DNA of 64,000 bases from an uncultured Prevotella sp. (GTDB lineage: Bacteria > Bacteroidota > Bacteroidia > Bacteroidales > Bacteroidaceae): assembly GCA_944319815.1 (NCBI GenBank), contig CALUEX010000008.1:1-64000 (forward strand). Direction: 5' to 3'. The notes beneath the pieces are model-generated. The model made no database searches and was not told where the DNA came from. It saw only the letters and a list, made by a program, of their open reading frames with translations. This document shows positions 52,694-62,125 of this stretch, one piece after another. Within the stretch, counting starts at the first letter, position 1. Each line of letters begins with the position of its first letter. Made by a program: the position numbers and the translations under genes.

Positions 52694-55600
52694 GTGCAGA
52701 AGAAGAAAATCCTGAAATGGTCGGCCGGCATAATACTGACCCCCATTTTATTGTTCATCATATTAGCCGTGCTGCTTTACATCCCGCCCGTGCAAAACTG
52801 GCTCGTGAAGCAAGTGGTAAGCCATGCATCGAAACAGACAGGCATGGAAATATCCGTAGAACGGGTAAAGCTGGTGTTCCCGCTCGACCTCGGCGTGGAA
52901 GGCTTCAAGATGCTCCGGCAGAACGACTCACTGCCACAGGTCAAGGACACCATAGCCGACGTAGGGCAGCTCGTGGTCAGCATCCAGCTGTGGCCGCTAT
53001 TTAATAATAAGGTGGAGGTGGACGCCCTCGAGTTCAACGACGTCAAGATGAACACGGCCGACTTTGTGCATGAGGCGCGCGTGAAGGGCACCGTCGGGCG
53101 CCTTTACCTCCAGAGCCACGGCATCGACCTCAGCAAGGAAAGCGTGAAAATAAACGAAGCCATACTGGCCGACGCCAACGTTAACGTGGAACTGAGCGAC
53201 ACCGTGCCGCCGGACACGTCAACGACAAAGAACAACTGGAAAATATCGTTAGACAAACTCCGCATAACCAACACCGGCGTGACCGTGCATATGCCCGGCG
53301 ACACGCTGCAAATAGCAGCCCACCTGGGAAAGACGGAGGCAAGAGACGGATACTTCGACCTGTATTCCGGACTTTACAAAATAAGACGATTCGACTGGAA
53401 GGAAGGCTCGCTGGCATACGACAACAACTTCGAGACTCACGCCAAAGGGCTCGACGCAAACCACATCGCGCTGTCGGGCGTGACAGTCGGCATAGACTCA
53501 CTGTACTTCTGTTCCCCCGAACTGAAACTGTCGCTGCGTGAATGCGCATTCAAGGAGAAAAGCGGAATAACCGTGGAACGCCTCACGGGAACGGTAGCCA
53601 TGGACTCAACCAACATCTACCTGCCTGCCATCGAGCTGCGCACGCCCGACTCCTACCTGTCGGCACGTTTCACCATGGCGCTCAACGCCTTCGACGACGA
53701 GCGCCCCGGCAACCTCAAGCTCCATGCCGACGGCGCCATAGGCAAGCAAGACATCATGCGCTTCATCGGCGATATGCCTACAGGCTTCGTCCGCCGCTGG
53801 CCTAACCGCCCGTTGAGCATCAAGGCTGCACTGGCCGGCAACATGAAATCAATGAACATCGGGGGCGTGAACATCAAGTTGCCGTCGGCGTTCAACATCA
53901 ACGCAAGCGGCTCAGCCGGCAACTTGACCGACACCGACAACCTGCGCGCCACAGTAAGGCTGGACGCAAACGCATACGACCTCGGCTTCGTAACAGAGCT
54001 GCTTAAAGCACAGGGCACAGCCGTGACGATACCGAGGAACATCGGGCTGAAAGGAAAAGTAAACATCAACGGGAAACGTTACCAAGCCAGCCTGACCGCA
54101 AGCGAAGGCGGAGGCAGCATTAAAGCTGACGGATACTTCGACGCCGGCAGGATGAGTTATGACGCAACGCTCACGGCCGACAACGTAAAGACAAGCCACT
54201 TCATGCCAGGCAGCGGGCTTGGAGACTTCACGGGCAGCATGACCGTGAAAGGCCGCGGCACAGACTTCATGTCGCCACGCACAAGCCTGACGGCCGAAGC
54301 TGGGGTGGAAAAATTCAGCATCGGGCAATACAACCTTGACGGAATAAGCCTCCATGCCAACAAAAAAGGCGTGGCGGCGAACATCAACCTGGACAGCGAC
54401 AACCCCTTGGTGAAGGGTACGGTAGCGCTGGACGCAAACCTCGGGCGCAAGAAAATCAGTTCAACGTTGACGGCCGACCTGCGCCATGCCGACTGGTACG
54501 GGCTGCGTCTCGTAGAGTCGCAACTGTCAACATCGCTGCGCTGCCGCGTTGACCTAAGCACCGACCTAAAGAGCTATCTCGGCGTTAAAGGCATGATTAA
54601 CGACCTGGCCATCACTGATTCTGGCCACGTCTACCGCCCTGACGACCTGTTTGTTGACGTCCTCACGAGCCTCGACACCACCCACTTCGTAACGGAATGC
54701 GGCGACTTCAGGCTCCACTTCAACGGGCGCGGAGGGTACAAGAAAATCCTAAACAGTGCAAACCTGTTCACCCAGGAGCTCTCTACGCAGCTGAAAAACA
54801 AGCAAATAGACGTGTCGGAGCTGCGCAAGAAACTGCCATTGGCGCAATTCTACCTGACAACGGGGAAAAATAACCCATTGAGCCGTTTCATCGCAAGGAA
54901 AGGCTTTACGTTCCAGGATGCAGACATAGACGTAACGTCGTCGCCATTGGTCGGCCTCAACGGAAACGTGCAACTGCTCGAGTTGCAGAACGCCACGGCA
55001 ATGCTCGACACCGTAAGGTTCAACATCTCGTCAGACACAACACAATGCACTTACAGCGCACAAGTAAGGAACAACAAGGACAACAAGCAATACGTCTTCA
55101 ACGCACTGCTCGACGGATACATATTCCAGAAAGGTTCAGGCGCCAACATAAAGTTCTATGATGCCCGCGACAGCCTCGGACTGAAACTTGGCATGGTAGC
55201 GTCGATGGAAGAGCACGGCATAAAAGTGCGTATGCTGACGGACGACCCCATCCTCGGATACAAAAAGTTCAAGGTCAACGAAGACAACTACATCTACATG
55301 GGAACCGACCGCCGAGTGTCAGCCAAGCTGCAACTGCTGGCCGACGACGGTACGGACGTACACATTTACTCGGACGACAAGAATACCGAAGCGTTGCAAG
55401 ACCTTACCATCGGAGTAAAGAAGTTCGACTTGGAAAAAGTGCTTTCCATCGTTCCCTATATGCCCGACATAACAGGAATAATGAACGGCGACCTGCACTT
55501 AATCCAAAACCCGGAAGACATATTGGTGTCAGGCAATATGTCGGTGGACAAAATGACTTACGAACGCACACGCATGGGCAAGCTCAGCACGGAGTTCGTC

Positions 55601-57343
55601 TATATGCCGCAAGGCGACGGCACGCACAGCGTTGACGGCATCCTGAGCTGCAACGACAAGCAAGTGGCCCAGCTTAACGGTACCTACAACCCCGCAGGCG
55701 AAGGCAAACTCGAAGCCAGCATGAGCATGGAGCGTATGCCCGTGCGCCTGCTCAACGGCTTCATCCCTGACAGGATAATCCGCATGAACGGGTATGCCGA
55801 CGGCGGGGTGGCCATAAAAGGAACATTAGACAAGCCCCAAGTTAACGGCGAAATAAGGTTCGACTCCTGCTATATGCGCAGTGCGCAATACGGCATACGT
55901 ATGCGCATGAGCGACACTCCGGTACGCATCGTTGGCAGCAACCTGCTGTTCGAGGACTTCAAGATGTTCGCCAACAACAACAATCCGCTGACACTCAACG
56001 GCAACGTAGACTTCTCCGACCTCAATGCTATGCGCATGGACCTACGTATGGTGGCACGCAACTGCCAAATCATAGACTCTAAGGAGAACCGCCGGAGCAT
56101 AGCTTTCGGCAAGGCTTTCGTCGACTTCTTCGCCACTATGAAAGGGCCTATGGAACATCTTGAAATGCTCGGAAGGCTTGATATCCTTGGTTCTACGGAT
56201 ATGTCTTACATACTACGCGACACACCACTCTCGGCCGACAACCGAATGAACGAGCTGGTGAAGTTCGTCAGTTTTGAAGACACTACGGCCACGGTGGTGG
56301 AGCACCAGCCGATGTCGGGCTTCACGATGGACCTCACGATGAACGTAAACCAAGGGGCACACGTGATGTGCTATCTCAACACAGACCACTCCAATTACCT
56401 CGACATTATGGGCGGTGGAACCCTAAGGATGCAGTACGACTTGGCTGGCAACATCCGCCTGACCGGTCGCTACACACTCGAAAACGGCGAGATGAAATAC
56501 TCGTTGCCCGTAATACCACTCAAGACGTTCACCATACAGGACGGCAGCTACATAGAGTTTACCGGAGACCCGATGAACCCGAAGCTGAACATAACCGCAA
56601 CAGAACGCACAAAAGCCAACGTATCGTCAGGCACTGGCGATGAAGGCGGGCGCACCGTGGAGTTCGATTGCGGCGTGATAATCACCAAGACGCTGTCAGA
56701 CATGGGACTCGAGTTCACACTAAGCGCCCCGGAAGACATGACGCTGAACACCGAGTTGCAATCGATGAGCGTGGAGCAACGCGGCAAACTTGCCGTCACG
56801 ATGCTTACGACGGGAATGTATCTTGCCGACGGCAACACCAGCGGTTTCTCCATGAACAACGCCCTAAACTCGTTCCTGCAAAGTGAAATCAACAGCATCA
56901 CGGGCAACGCCCTTCGCTCGTTAGACCTCAGCTTCGGTATGGATAACTCGACGGACGCAAGCGGAAGCACGCACACTGACTACTCGTTCAAGTTCTCAAA
57001 GCGTTTCTGGAACAACAGGATGAAGATTGTAGTCGGCGGAAAAGTGTCCACCGGGCCTGACGTAGCCAACCAAAACGAATCATTCTTCGACAACGTGACG
57101 TTCGAATACCGCCTCGGCGACTCGTCAGACAAGTACGTAAAGCTGTATTACGACAACAATGCTTACGACTGGCTCGAGGGCACCGTGCGCGAATACGGAG
57201 TCGGTTTCATCTGGAGACGCAGCCTACAGCACTTCAAGGACATATTCAGTTTCGGCAAGAAGAAACGCAAAGATGCTCCAAAGGACAGCACGGACACCAA
57301 GAAGCCCGTAGACGCTAACCAGGGAAAAAACAACAAGAAATAA
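52694..57343 (+). CDS. tamB: TamB-like translocation and assembly module protein
   Basis: About 1549 residues from the GTG at 52694 (VQKKKILKWSAGI); an ATG at 52610 adds 28 residues but lies upstream of the probable promoter. One N-terminal membrane helix (about 9-31) anchors it in the inner membrane; the rest is beta-strand-rich, and the last roughly 350 residues form the TamB/DUF490 domain (LTGRYTLENGEMKYSLPVIPLKTFTI, then a region ending in GKVSTGPDVANQ and GVGFIWRRSL). The tail is basic. It spans the periplasm and with TamA/TamL helps place outer-membrane proteins or lipids. The TamL gene follows after 30 bp. Confidence 0.92.
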   Translation: MQKKKILKWSAGIILTPILLFIILAVLLYIPPVQNWLVKQVVSHASKQTGMEISVERVKLVFPLDLGVEGFKMLRQNDSLPQVKDTIADVGQLVVSIQLWPLFNNKVEVDALEFNDVKMNTADFVHEARVKGTVGRLYLQSHGIDLSKESVKINEAILADANVNVELSDTVPPDTSTTKNNWKISLDKLRITNTGVTVHMPGDTLQIAAHLGKTEARDGYFDLYSGLYKIRRFDWKEGSLAYDNNFETHAKGLDANHIALSGVTVGIDSLYFCSPELKLSLRECAFKEKSGITVERLTGTVAMDSTNIYLPAIELRTPDSYLSARFTMALNAFDDERPGNLKLHADGAIGKQDIMRFIGDMPTGFVRRWPNRPLSIKAALAGNMKSMNIGGVNIKLPSAFNINASGSAGNLTDTDNLRATVRLDANAYDLGFVTELLKAQGTAVTIPRNIGLKGKVNINGKRYQASLTASEGGGSIKADGYFDAGRMSYDATLTADNVKTSHFMPGSGLGDFTGSMTVKGRGTDFMSPRTSLTAEAGVEKFSIGQYNLDGISLHANKKGVAANINLDSDNPLVKGTVALDANLGRKKISSTLTADLRHADWYGLRLVESQLSTSLRCRVDLSTDLKSYLGVKGMINDLAITDSGHVYRPDDLFVDVLTSLDTTHFVTECGDFRLHFNGRGGYKKILNSANLFTQELSTQLKNKQIDVSELRKKLPLAQFYLTTGKNNPLSRFIARKGFTFQDADIDVTSSPLVGLNGNVQLLELQNATAMLDTVRFNISSDTTQCTYSAQVRNNKDNKQYVFNALLDGYIFQKGSGANIKFYDARDSLGLKLGMVASMEEHGIKVRMLTDDPILGYKKFKVNEDNYIYMGTDRRVSAKLQLLADDGTDVHIYSDDKNTEALQDLTIGVKKFDLEKVLSIVPYMPDITGIMNGDLHLIQNPEDILVSGNMSVDKMTYERTRMGKLSTEFVYMPQGDGTHSVDGILSCNDKQVAQLNGTYNPAGEGKLEASMSMERMPVRLLNGFIPDRIIRMNGYADGGVAIKGTLDKPQVNGEIRFDSCYMRSAQYGIRMRMSDTPVRIVGSNLLFEDFKMFANNNNPLTLNGNVDFSDLNAMRMDLRMVARNCQIIDSKENRRSIAFGKAFVDFFATMKGPMEHLEMLGRLDILGSTDMSYILRDTPLSADNRMNELVKFVSFEDTTATVVEHQPMSGFTMDLTMNVNQGAHVMCYLNTDHSNYLDIMGGGTLRMQYDLAGNIRLTGRYTLENGEMKYSLPVIPLKTFTIQDGSYIEFTGDPMNPKLNITATERTKANVSSGTGDEGGRTVEFDCGVIITKTLSDMGLEFTLSAPEDMTLNTELQSMSVEQRGKLAVTMLTTGMYLADGNTSGFSMNNALNSFLQSEINSITGNALRSLDLSFGMDNSTDASGSTHTDYSFKFSKRFWNNRMKIVVGGKVSTGPDVANQNESFFDNVTFEYRLGDSSDKYVKLYYDNNAYDWLEGTVREYGVGFIWRRSLQHFKDIFSFGKKKRKDAPKDSTDTKKPVDANQGKNNKK

Positions 57344-57373
57344 GGCCGAAAGGCATAAAAGGCAATCGAGACA

Positions 57374-59740
57374 ATGACTAAAAAACGACCATACGGCAAC
57401 GGTGCAGACAGGCAAGGAAGGCAGGGCAAGGCGTTAACGGCTGCGGCCTTGCTCATGATTGGCATCCTGCTGCTCGCTTCATGCTCTACCACAAAGAACC
57501 TGCGCGAGGGCGACCAGCTATTCATCGGGTTGACAAAAATAGAATACAACAACGCGGACGAAGACGACAAGAACACCGACCACTACGTCACGACGAAAGA
57601 GGAAGTGGAGGCATCGCTCGCCACTGCCCCAAACGGAGCATTGTTCGGCAGCTCGTATTACCGCACGCCGTTCCCTTACGGGCTGTGGATATGGAACGCA
57701 TTTTCTGGCTCAAAGAACAAGATAGCGCAATGGATAACCAAAACGTTCGGCAAGGCTCCGGTGCTTATGCGGCAGGTCAATCCCGAGCTGCGTGCCTCGG
57801 TGGCCCAGTCGGTGCTGCACAACCACGGCTACCTCAACGGCAAGGTTAGCTACAAGGTTGTGCCGCAAAAGAACCCGAAAAAAGCGAAAATCGGCTACAC
57901 CGTTGACTTCGGGCCGCTTTACACAATCGACTCGCTTGAATACCTTGGCTTCCCGTCCGAGGCTGACAGCCTGATACGCAAGACCATGGACGAAGCCCTG
58001 ATAGGAAAAGGCTCACCCCTCGACGCCTCGGCCATGGACGCCGAGCGCAACAGGTTGTCAAAAATATTCCGCAACAACGGCTATTACTTCTACCAACCGG
58101 GCTTCGCCTCATATCTCGCCGACACGACGGCAGTGCCAGGCAAGGCGCAGCTCAGGCTGCAAATGGCCGACAACCTGCCCGGCATAGCGCTGCGGAAGTG
58201 GTATATCGGGAGAATAAACATCGACATACGCAAGCAGTTCATGGAGCAGCTGACCGACTCTTTCAGCCACCGCTACTTCACCGTAAGGTTCAAGGGGAAG
58301 CGCCCGCCGATACGTCCGAGAATAATACTTGCCGACCTGAAGCTACGTCCTCGCCAGTTGTTCAGTTACGACAAATACACCGAGTCACTGAACAAAATCA
58401 ACGGTTCGGGACAGTTCAGTTCGGTAGAGTTCAACTTTACGCCGCGCGACACCACAGGCCTTTGCGACACGCTCGACATCAACCTCTCGTGCACGTTCGG
58501 CAAACCATACGACTTCTACATAGAGACCAACTACAAGAATAAAATCAACGGCCGCCACGGCCCGGAGCTTGTGGTCGGCTTCGTGAAGCGCAACGCCTTC
58601 CGCGGAGGCGAGAAGCTCGACATCAACCTGCATGGCTCTTACGAATGGGAGCAAGGAGGCAACGTGAACGGGGCAAGCGGCAACATGAACTCTTACGAAT
58701 ACGGAATAGACGCCTCGATAGAGTTTCCGCGCCTGATTGTGCCGTTCCTCAAGCGGCGCCGGTATTTCACCACGCCCTCGACATACGCAAAAGTGTCGAT
58801 GAACGTGCTCAACCGCCCGGACTACTTCAAGATGCACACCTTCTCGGCAGAGTGGACGTATACGTGGCAACGCTCAATCAAGTGGCGCCACGAGTTCAGT
58901 CCGCTAACCCTGCAATACCAGAAGCTCAACCGCACGACGGCCAAGTTCGACTCAATCCTCTACGAAAACCCGTACCTGCAAACCTCGATGCAAAACGTGT
59001 TCATACCGAAGATGCACTACACGCTGACCTACAGCTCGGCGGCACACAGCCGCAACCCGCTTGTGTGGGAGACAACCATAACCGAGGCAGGCAACATCCT
59101 CACCCTCGGCTATATGGCAGCGGGCAAGAAATGGGGCGAAACCGACAAGGAACTGTTCAAGAACCCCTACGCCCAATTCCTCAAGCTCGAGACCGACATC
59201 AGCAAGACATGGGCCGTAGGCGAGAAGTCGCACCTCGTGGCACACGCCAACGCAGGCATCATCTACAGCTACGGCAACAGCCGCACGGCACCCTACAGCG
59301 AGCAGTTCTACGTCGGTGGAGCCAACAGCATCAGGGCCTTTGCCGTGCGCAGCATAGGCCCGGGCAGCTATACCACGGACGTTTCGCGCCTTTCATACCT
59401 CGACCAGACGGGCGACATAAAGCTGCAGCTAAACCTCGAATACCGTTTCAACCTTTTCGGCGGACTGTACGGGGCGGCGTTCATCGATGCCGGCAACGTC
59501 TGGGCACTGCGTGACGACGGCTACCGCCACGGCTCGCAGTTCAAGTTGAAGAACGCACTCAAGGAGATGGCTCTCGGCACAGGCGTCGGCATACGCTACG
59601 ACCTCGACTTCCTCGTGCTGCGCCTTGACTGGGGCGTAGGCCTGCACGTGCCCTACGAAACGGGCAAGAGCTGCTTCTACAACATACCTAAGTTCAAGGA
59701 CGGACAGGCACTGCACCTGGCCGTCGGCTACCCGTTCTGA
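57374..59740 (+). CDS. tamL: BamA/TamA family outer-membrane lipoprotein (TamL)
   Basis: 788 residues. A lipoprotein signal (LLASC, cysteine near residue 37) distinguishes TamL from proteobacterial TamA. POTRA-like domains follow (about 45-330), then a 16-strand Omp85 barrel. VGGANSIRAFAVRSIGPGSY near residue 643 is the conserved VRGF-like motif; the protein ends in LHLAVGYPF with a terminal aromatic. It works with TamB, encoded just upstream. Confidence 0.92.
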   Translation: MTKKRPYGNGADRQGRQGKALTAAALLMIGILLLASCSTTKNLREGDQLFIGLTKIEYNNADEDDKNTDHYVTTKEEVEASLATAPNGALFGSSYYRTPFPYGLWIWNAFSGSKNKIAQWITKTFGKAPVLMRQVNPELRASVAQSVLHNHGYLNGKVSYKVVPQKNPKKAKIGYTVDFGPLYTIDSLEYLGFPSEADSLIRKTMDEALIGKGSPLDASAMDAERNRLSKIFRNNGYYFYQPGFASYLADTTAVPGKAQLRLQMADNLPGIALRKWYIGRINIDIRKQFMEQLTDSFSHRYFTVRFKGKRPPIRPRIILADLKLRPRQLFSYDKYTESLNKINGSGQFSSVEFNFTPRDTTGLCDTLDINLSCTFGKPYDFYIETNYKNKINGRHGPELVVGFVKRNAFRGGEKLDINLHGSYEWEQGGNVNGASGNMNSYEYGIDASIEFPRLIVPFLKRRRYFTTPSTYAKVSMNVLNRPDYFKMHTFSAEWTYTWQRSIKWRHEFSPLTLQYQKLNRTTAKFDSILYENPYLQTSMQNVFIPKMHYTLTYSSAAHSRNPLVWETTITEAGNILTLGYMAAGKKWGETDKELFKNPYAQFLKLETDISKTWAVGEKSHLVAHANAGIIYSYGNSRTAPYSEQFYVGGANSIRAFAVRSIGPGSYTTDVSRLSYLDQTGDIKLQLNLEYRFNLFGGLYGAAFIDAGNVWALRDDGYRHGSQFKLKNALKEMALGTGVGIRYDLDFLVLRLDWGVGLHVPYETGKSCFYNIPKFKDGQALHLAVGYPF

Positions 59741-59791
59741 CGCAACGGGCGCACCTTTCCGTATAGAGTTGATAATCAGCGACTTTACCAT

Positions 59792-59879
59792 TCGTAGCAT
59801 TTTACCTCGTAAAAGGGCATCTTTTGGGCGACAAAAGATGCCCTTTTGCATTGCGTTTTGCCGTAAACGGCGGGGCCTC
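59792..59879. repeat. 22-bp-phased array, copy 10
   Basis: Units start at 59792, 59814, 59836 and 59858. Units 2 and 3 form a hairpin (AAAGGGCATCTTTTG ... AAAAGATGCCCTTTT). The leader GATAATCAGCGACTTTACC immediately precedes and matches copy 6. Confidence 0.9.
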
Positions 59880-59958
59880 TGGTGCCGACTTGTCTGCCAT
59901 GGAGCAAATATTTATCATATTAAATGCGACAAACGTGCCCGTTATTGGCAAAAAATAT
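59880..59958. other. Remainder of the tamL-nucleotidyltransferase gap
   Basis: No gene; with the array and promoter it makes up a gap of about 310 bp after tamL. Confidence 0.5.
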
Positions 59959-59966
59959 TATATTTG
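59959..59966 (+). promoter_or_regulatory. -7 promoter element (TATATTTG)
   Basis: TATATTTG 87 bp before the nucleotidyltransferase gene. Confidence 0.65.
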
Positions 59967-60053
59967 CAAATCATTAGGCTGCACGGCTTTCACGGCCGCG
60001 CGCCACACGGCTGAAAAACATATAACGTATTAAAGCATAAAAAACAGGAGATT

Positions 60054-60965
60054 ATGAAACCTACATTGTTACTGCTGGCTGCCGGCATGGGCAGCCGCTA
60101 CGGCGGACTGAAACAGCTCGACGGACTGGGGCCGAACGGCGAAACGATAATGGATTATTCAATCTACGACGCCATACAGGCCGGCTTCGGGAAGATTGTC
60201 TTCATAATACGAAAAGACTTCGAGCAGGATTTCCGCGAGAAAGTGCTCAGCAAATACGAGGGGCACGTACCCCTTGAACTGTGCTTCCAAAGCCTCGACG
60301 CGCTGCCCGAGGGCTTCAAGTGTCCTGAGGGCAGGGTGAAACCGTGGGGCACAAACCACGCCGTGATGATGGCAAAGGACGTCGTGAAGGAACCGTTCTG
60401 CGTAATCAACTGTGACGACTTCTACAACCGTGACGCCTTCATGGTAATCGGGAAGTTCCTTGCCGACCTGCCCGAAGGCAGCCACGACCGGTACGCCATG
60501 GTAGGTTTCCGCGTGGGCAACACGCTCTCGGAGAACGGCACCGTTGCCCGCGGAATATGCTCGAAGGATGCCGACGAGCACTTGACGACCGTCGTTGAGC
60601 GCACCGAAATCATGCGCGTTGACGGCCGCGTGAGCTACAAGGACGAGCAGGGACAGTGGGTAGCCGTTGACGACAACACGCCCGTGTCGATGAATATGTG
60701 GGGCTTCACGCCTGACTACTTCACCCACAGCGAGGCTTATTTCAAGGAGTTCCTCGCCGACCCGGCCAACATGGCCAACCTGAAGGCGGAGTTCTTCATA
60801 CCGCTGATGGTCAACAAGCTCATCAACGACGGCACGGCCACGGTGAAAGTGCTCGACACTACGAGCAAATGGTTCGGCGTGACTTACGCCGCCGACCGCC
60901 AGGGTGTCGTTGACAAGATACAGAACCTTGTCAACGAAGGCGTTTACCCTGAAAAACTTTGGTGA
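60054..60965 (+). CDS. Nucleotidyltransferase family protein
   Basis: 303 residues: LLLLAAGMGSRYGGLKQL at residues 4-21 (NTP-binding loop with lysine), KPWGTNHAVMMAKDVV near 97 and FCVINCDDFYNRDAF near 115 (metal site). It resembles sugar-phosphate nucleotidyltransferases, but lacks features that name the sugar; the family is widespread in Bacteroidota. About 110 bp separate it from the downstream phosphoesterase gene. Confidence 0.85.
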   Translation: MKPTLLLLAAGMGSRYGGLKQLDGLGPNGETIMDYSIYDAIQAGFGKIVFIIRKDFEQDFREKVLSKYEGHVPLELCFQSLDALPEGFKCPEGRVKPWGTNHAVMMAKDVVKEPFCVINCDDFYNRDAFMVIGKFLADLPEGSHDRYAMVGFRVGNTLSENGTVARGICSKDADEHLTTVVERTEIMRVDGRVSYKDEQGQWVAVDDNTPVSMNMWGFTPDYFTHSEAYFKEFLADPANMANLKAEFFIPLMVNKLINDGTATVKVLDTTSKWFGVTYAADRQGVVDKIQNLVNEGVYPEKLW

Positions 60966-61074
60966 AAAGCAAACAAGCTATAAGCTGACAGGGCAGGCAA
61001 GGAAGCCAGCGCGGATTGCTGCAAGAAAGGCCTCCTTGCCAACTTGTATGCTGACAACACGTCAACTGCAAAAC

Positions 61075-62106
61075 ATGAATATCAACCTACTTACCGAGGC
61101 GGAAGTTGAGAAACTCCGCCAAATGATTGAGTCTTCGGAAAAAATCACACTGTGCTGCCACCGCAGTCCCGACGGCGATGCCATAGGCTCTATGCTCGGC
61201 ATGGCCGAATACCTGCGCTCGGTGGGCAAAGTGCCCGTGGCAATAGTGCCCGACGCCTACCCTGATTTCCTGCAATGGCTGCCCGGGACGGAACGCATGG
61301 TGCGCTACGACAAGCACAAGGACTTTGCCGACGAGTTGCTTGCCGGGACCGACCTGATGTTCTGCCTCGACTTCAACACCGTGGCGCGCACCGACGAGAT
61401 GGCGCAGCCCATAACGGCTTCGGCGGCAAAGAAAGTGCTCATTGACCACCACCTGAACCCCGACATGGACGTGGATATGTGCGTGTCGCACCCCGAGGCG
61501 TGCAGCACCTGCGAACTCGTGTTCCGCCTTATCTGGCAGCTCGGCGGCTTCGAGACCATGAACAAGAAGTGTGCCGTGCCGCTATACTGCGGCATGATGA
61601 CGGACACCGGCGGCTTCACTTACAACTCGACAAGGCCTGAAATATACTTCATCATAAGCCAGCTGCTGACCAAGAACATCAACAAGGACAAGATTTACCG
61701 TAACGTCTACAATAATTACAGCGAGTGGCGGATGCGCCTTACGGGCTACGTTCTTTACAAGAAAATGGTCGTAATGGCTGAACAAAGGGCCGCATACTTC
61801 ATCCTCACGCGCAACGACCTTAAAGAATTTCACTACATCAAGGGTGACGCCGAAGGCTTGGTGAATATGCCTTTGCAAATCAAAGGCACGAGGCTGAGCA
61901 TATCCCTCAGGCAAGACACGGAGAAGGACAACCTCGTATGGGTCAGCCTTCGCTCCGTTGACGACTTTCCATGCAACCGCATGGCCGAGCTTTACTTCAA
62001 CGGTGGTGGCCACCTTAACGCCTCCGGCGGGCGCCTTGAATGCCCGATTGAAGAGGCTGAAGGCATCGTGCGCAAGGCCATACAGGAGTTTTGCAAGGAC
62101 AGGTAA
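61075..62106 (+). CDS. DHH family phosphoesterase (NrnA-like oligoribonuclease/pAp phosphatase)
   Basis: 343 residues from the ATG at 61075 (MNINLLTEAEVEKLRQ); earlier in-frame ATGs at 61048 and 60904 are less likely, the latter lying inside the preceding gene. DHH motifs: CHRSPDGDAIGSMLGM near residue 25, CLDFN near 98, VLIDHHLNPD near 122 and TDTGGF near 178. The DHHA1 end is GGGHLNASGGRL near 315. NrnA-type enzymes degrade nanoRNA and 3',5'-pAp. Confidence 0.9.
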   Translation: MNINLLTEAEVEKLRQMIESSEKITLCCHRSPDGDAIGSMLGMAEYLRSVGKVPVAIVPDAYPDFLQWLPGTERMVRYDKHKDFADELLAGTDLMFCLDFNTVARTDEMAQPITASAAKKVLIDHHLNPDMDVDMCVSHPEACSTCELVFRLIWQLGGFETMNKKCAVPLYCGMMTDTGGFTYNSTRPEIYFIISQLLTKNINKDKIYRNVYNNYSEWRMRLTGYVLYKKMVVMAEQRAAYFILTRNDLKEFHYIKGDAEGLVNMPLQIKGTRLSISLRQDTEKDNLVWVSLRSVDDFPCNRMAELYFNGGGHLNASGGRLECPIEEAEGIVRKAIQEFCKDR

Positions 62107-62125
62107 ACCATAACCAACAGTAATT

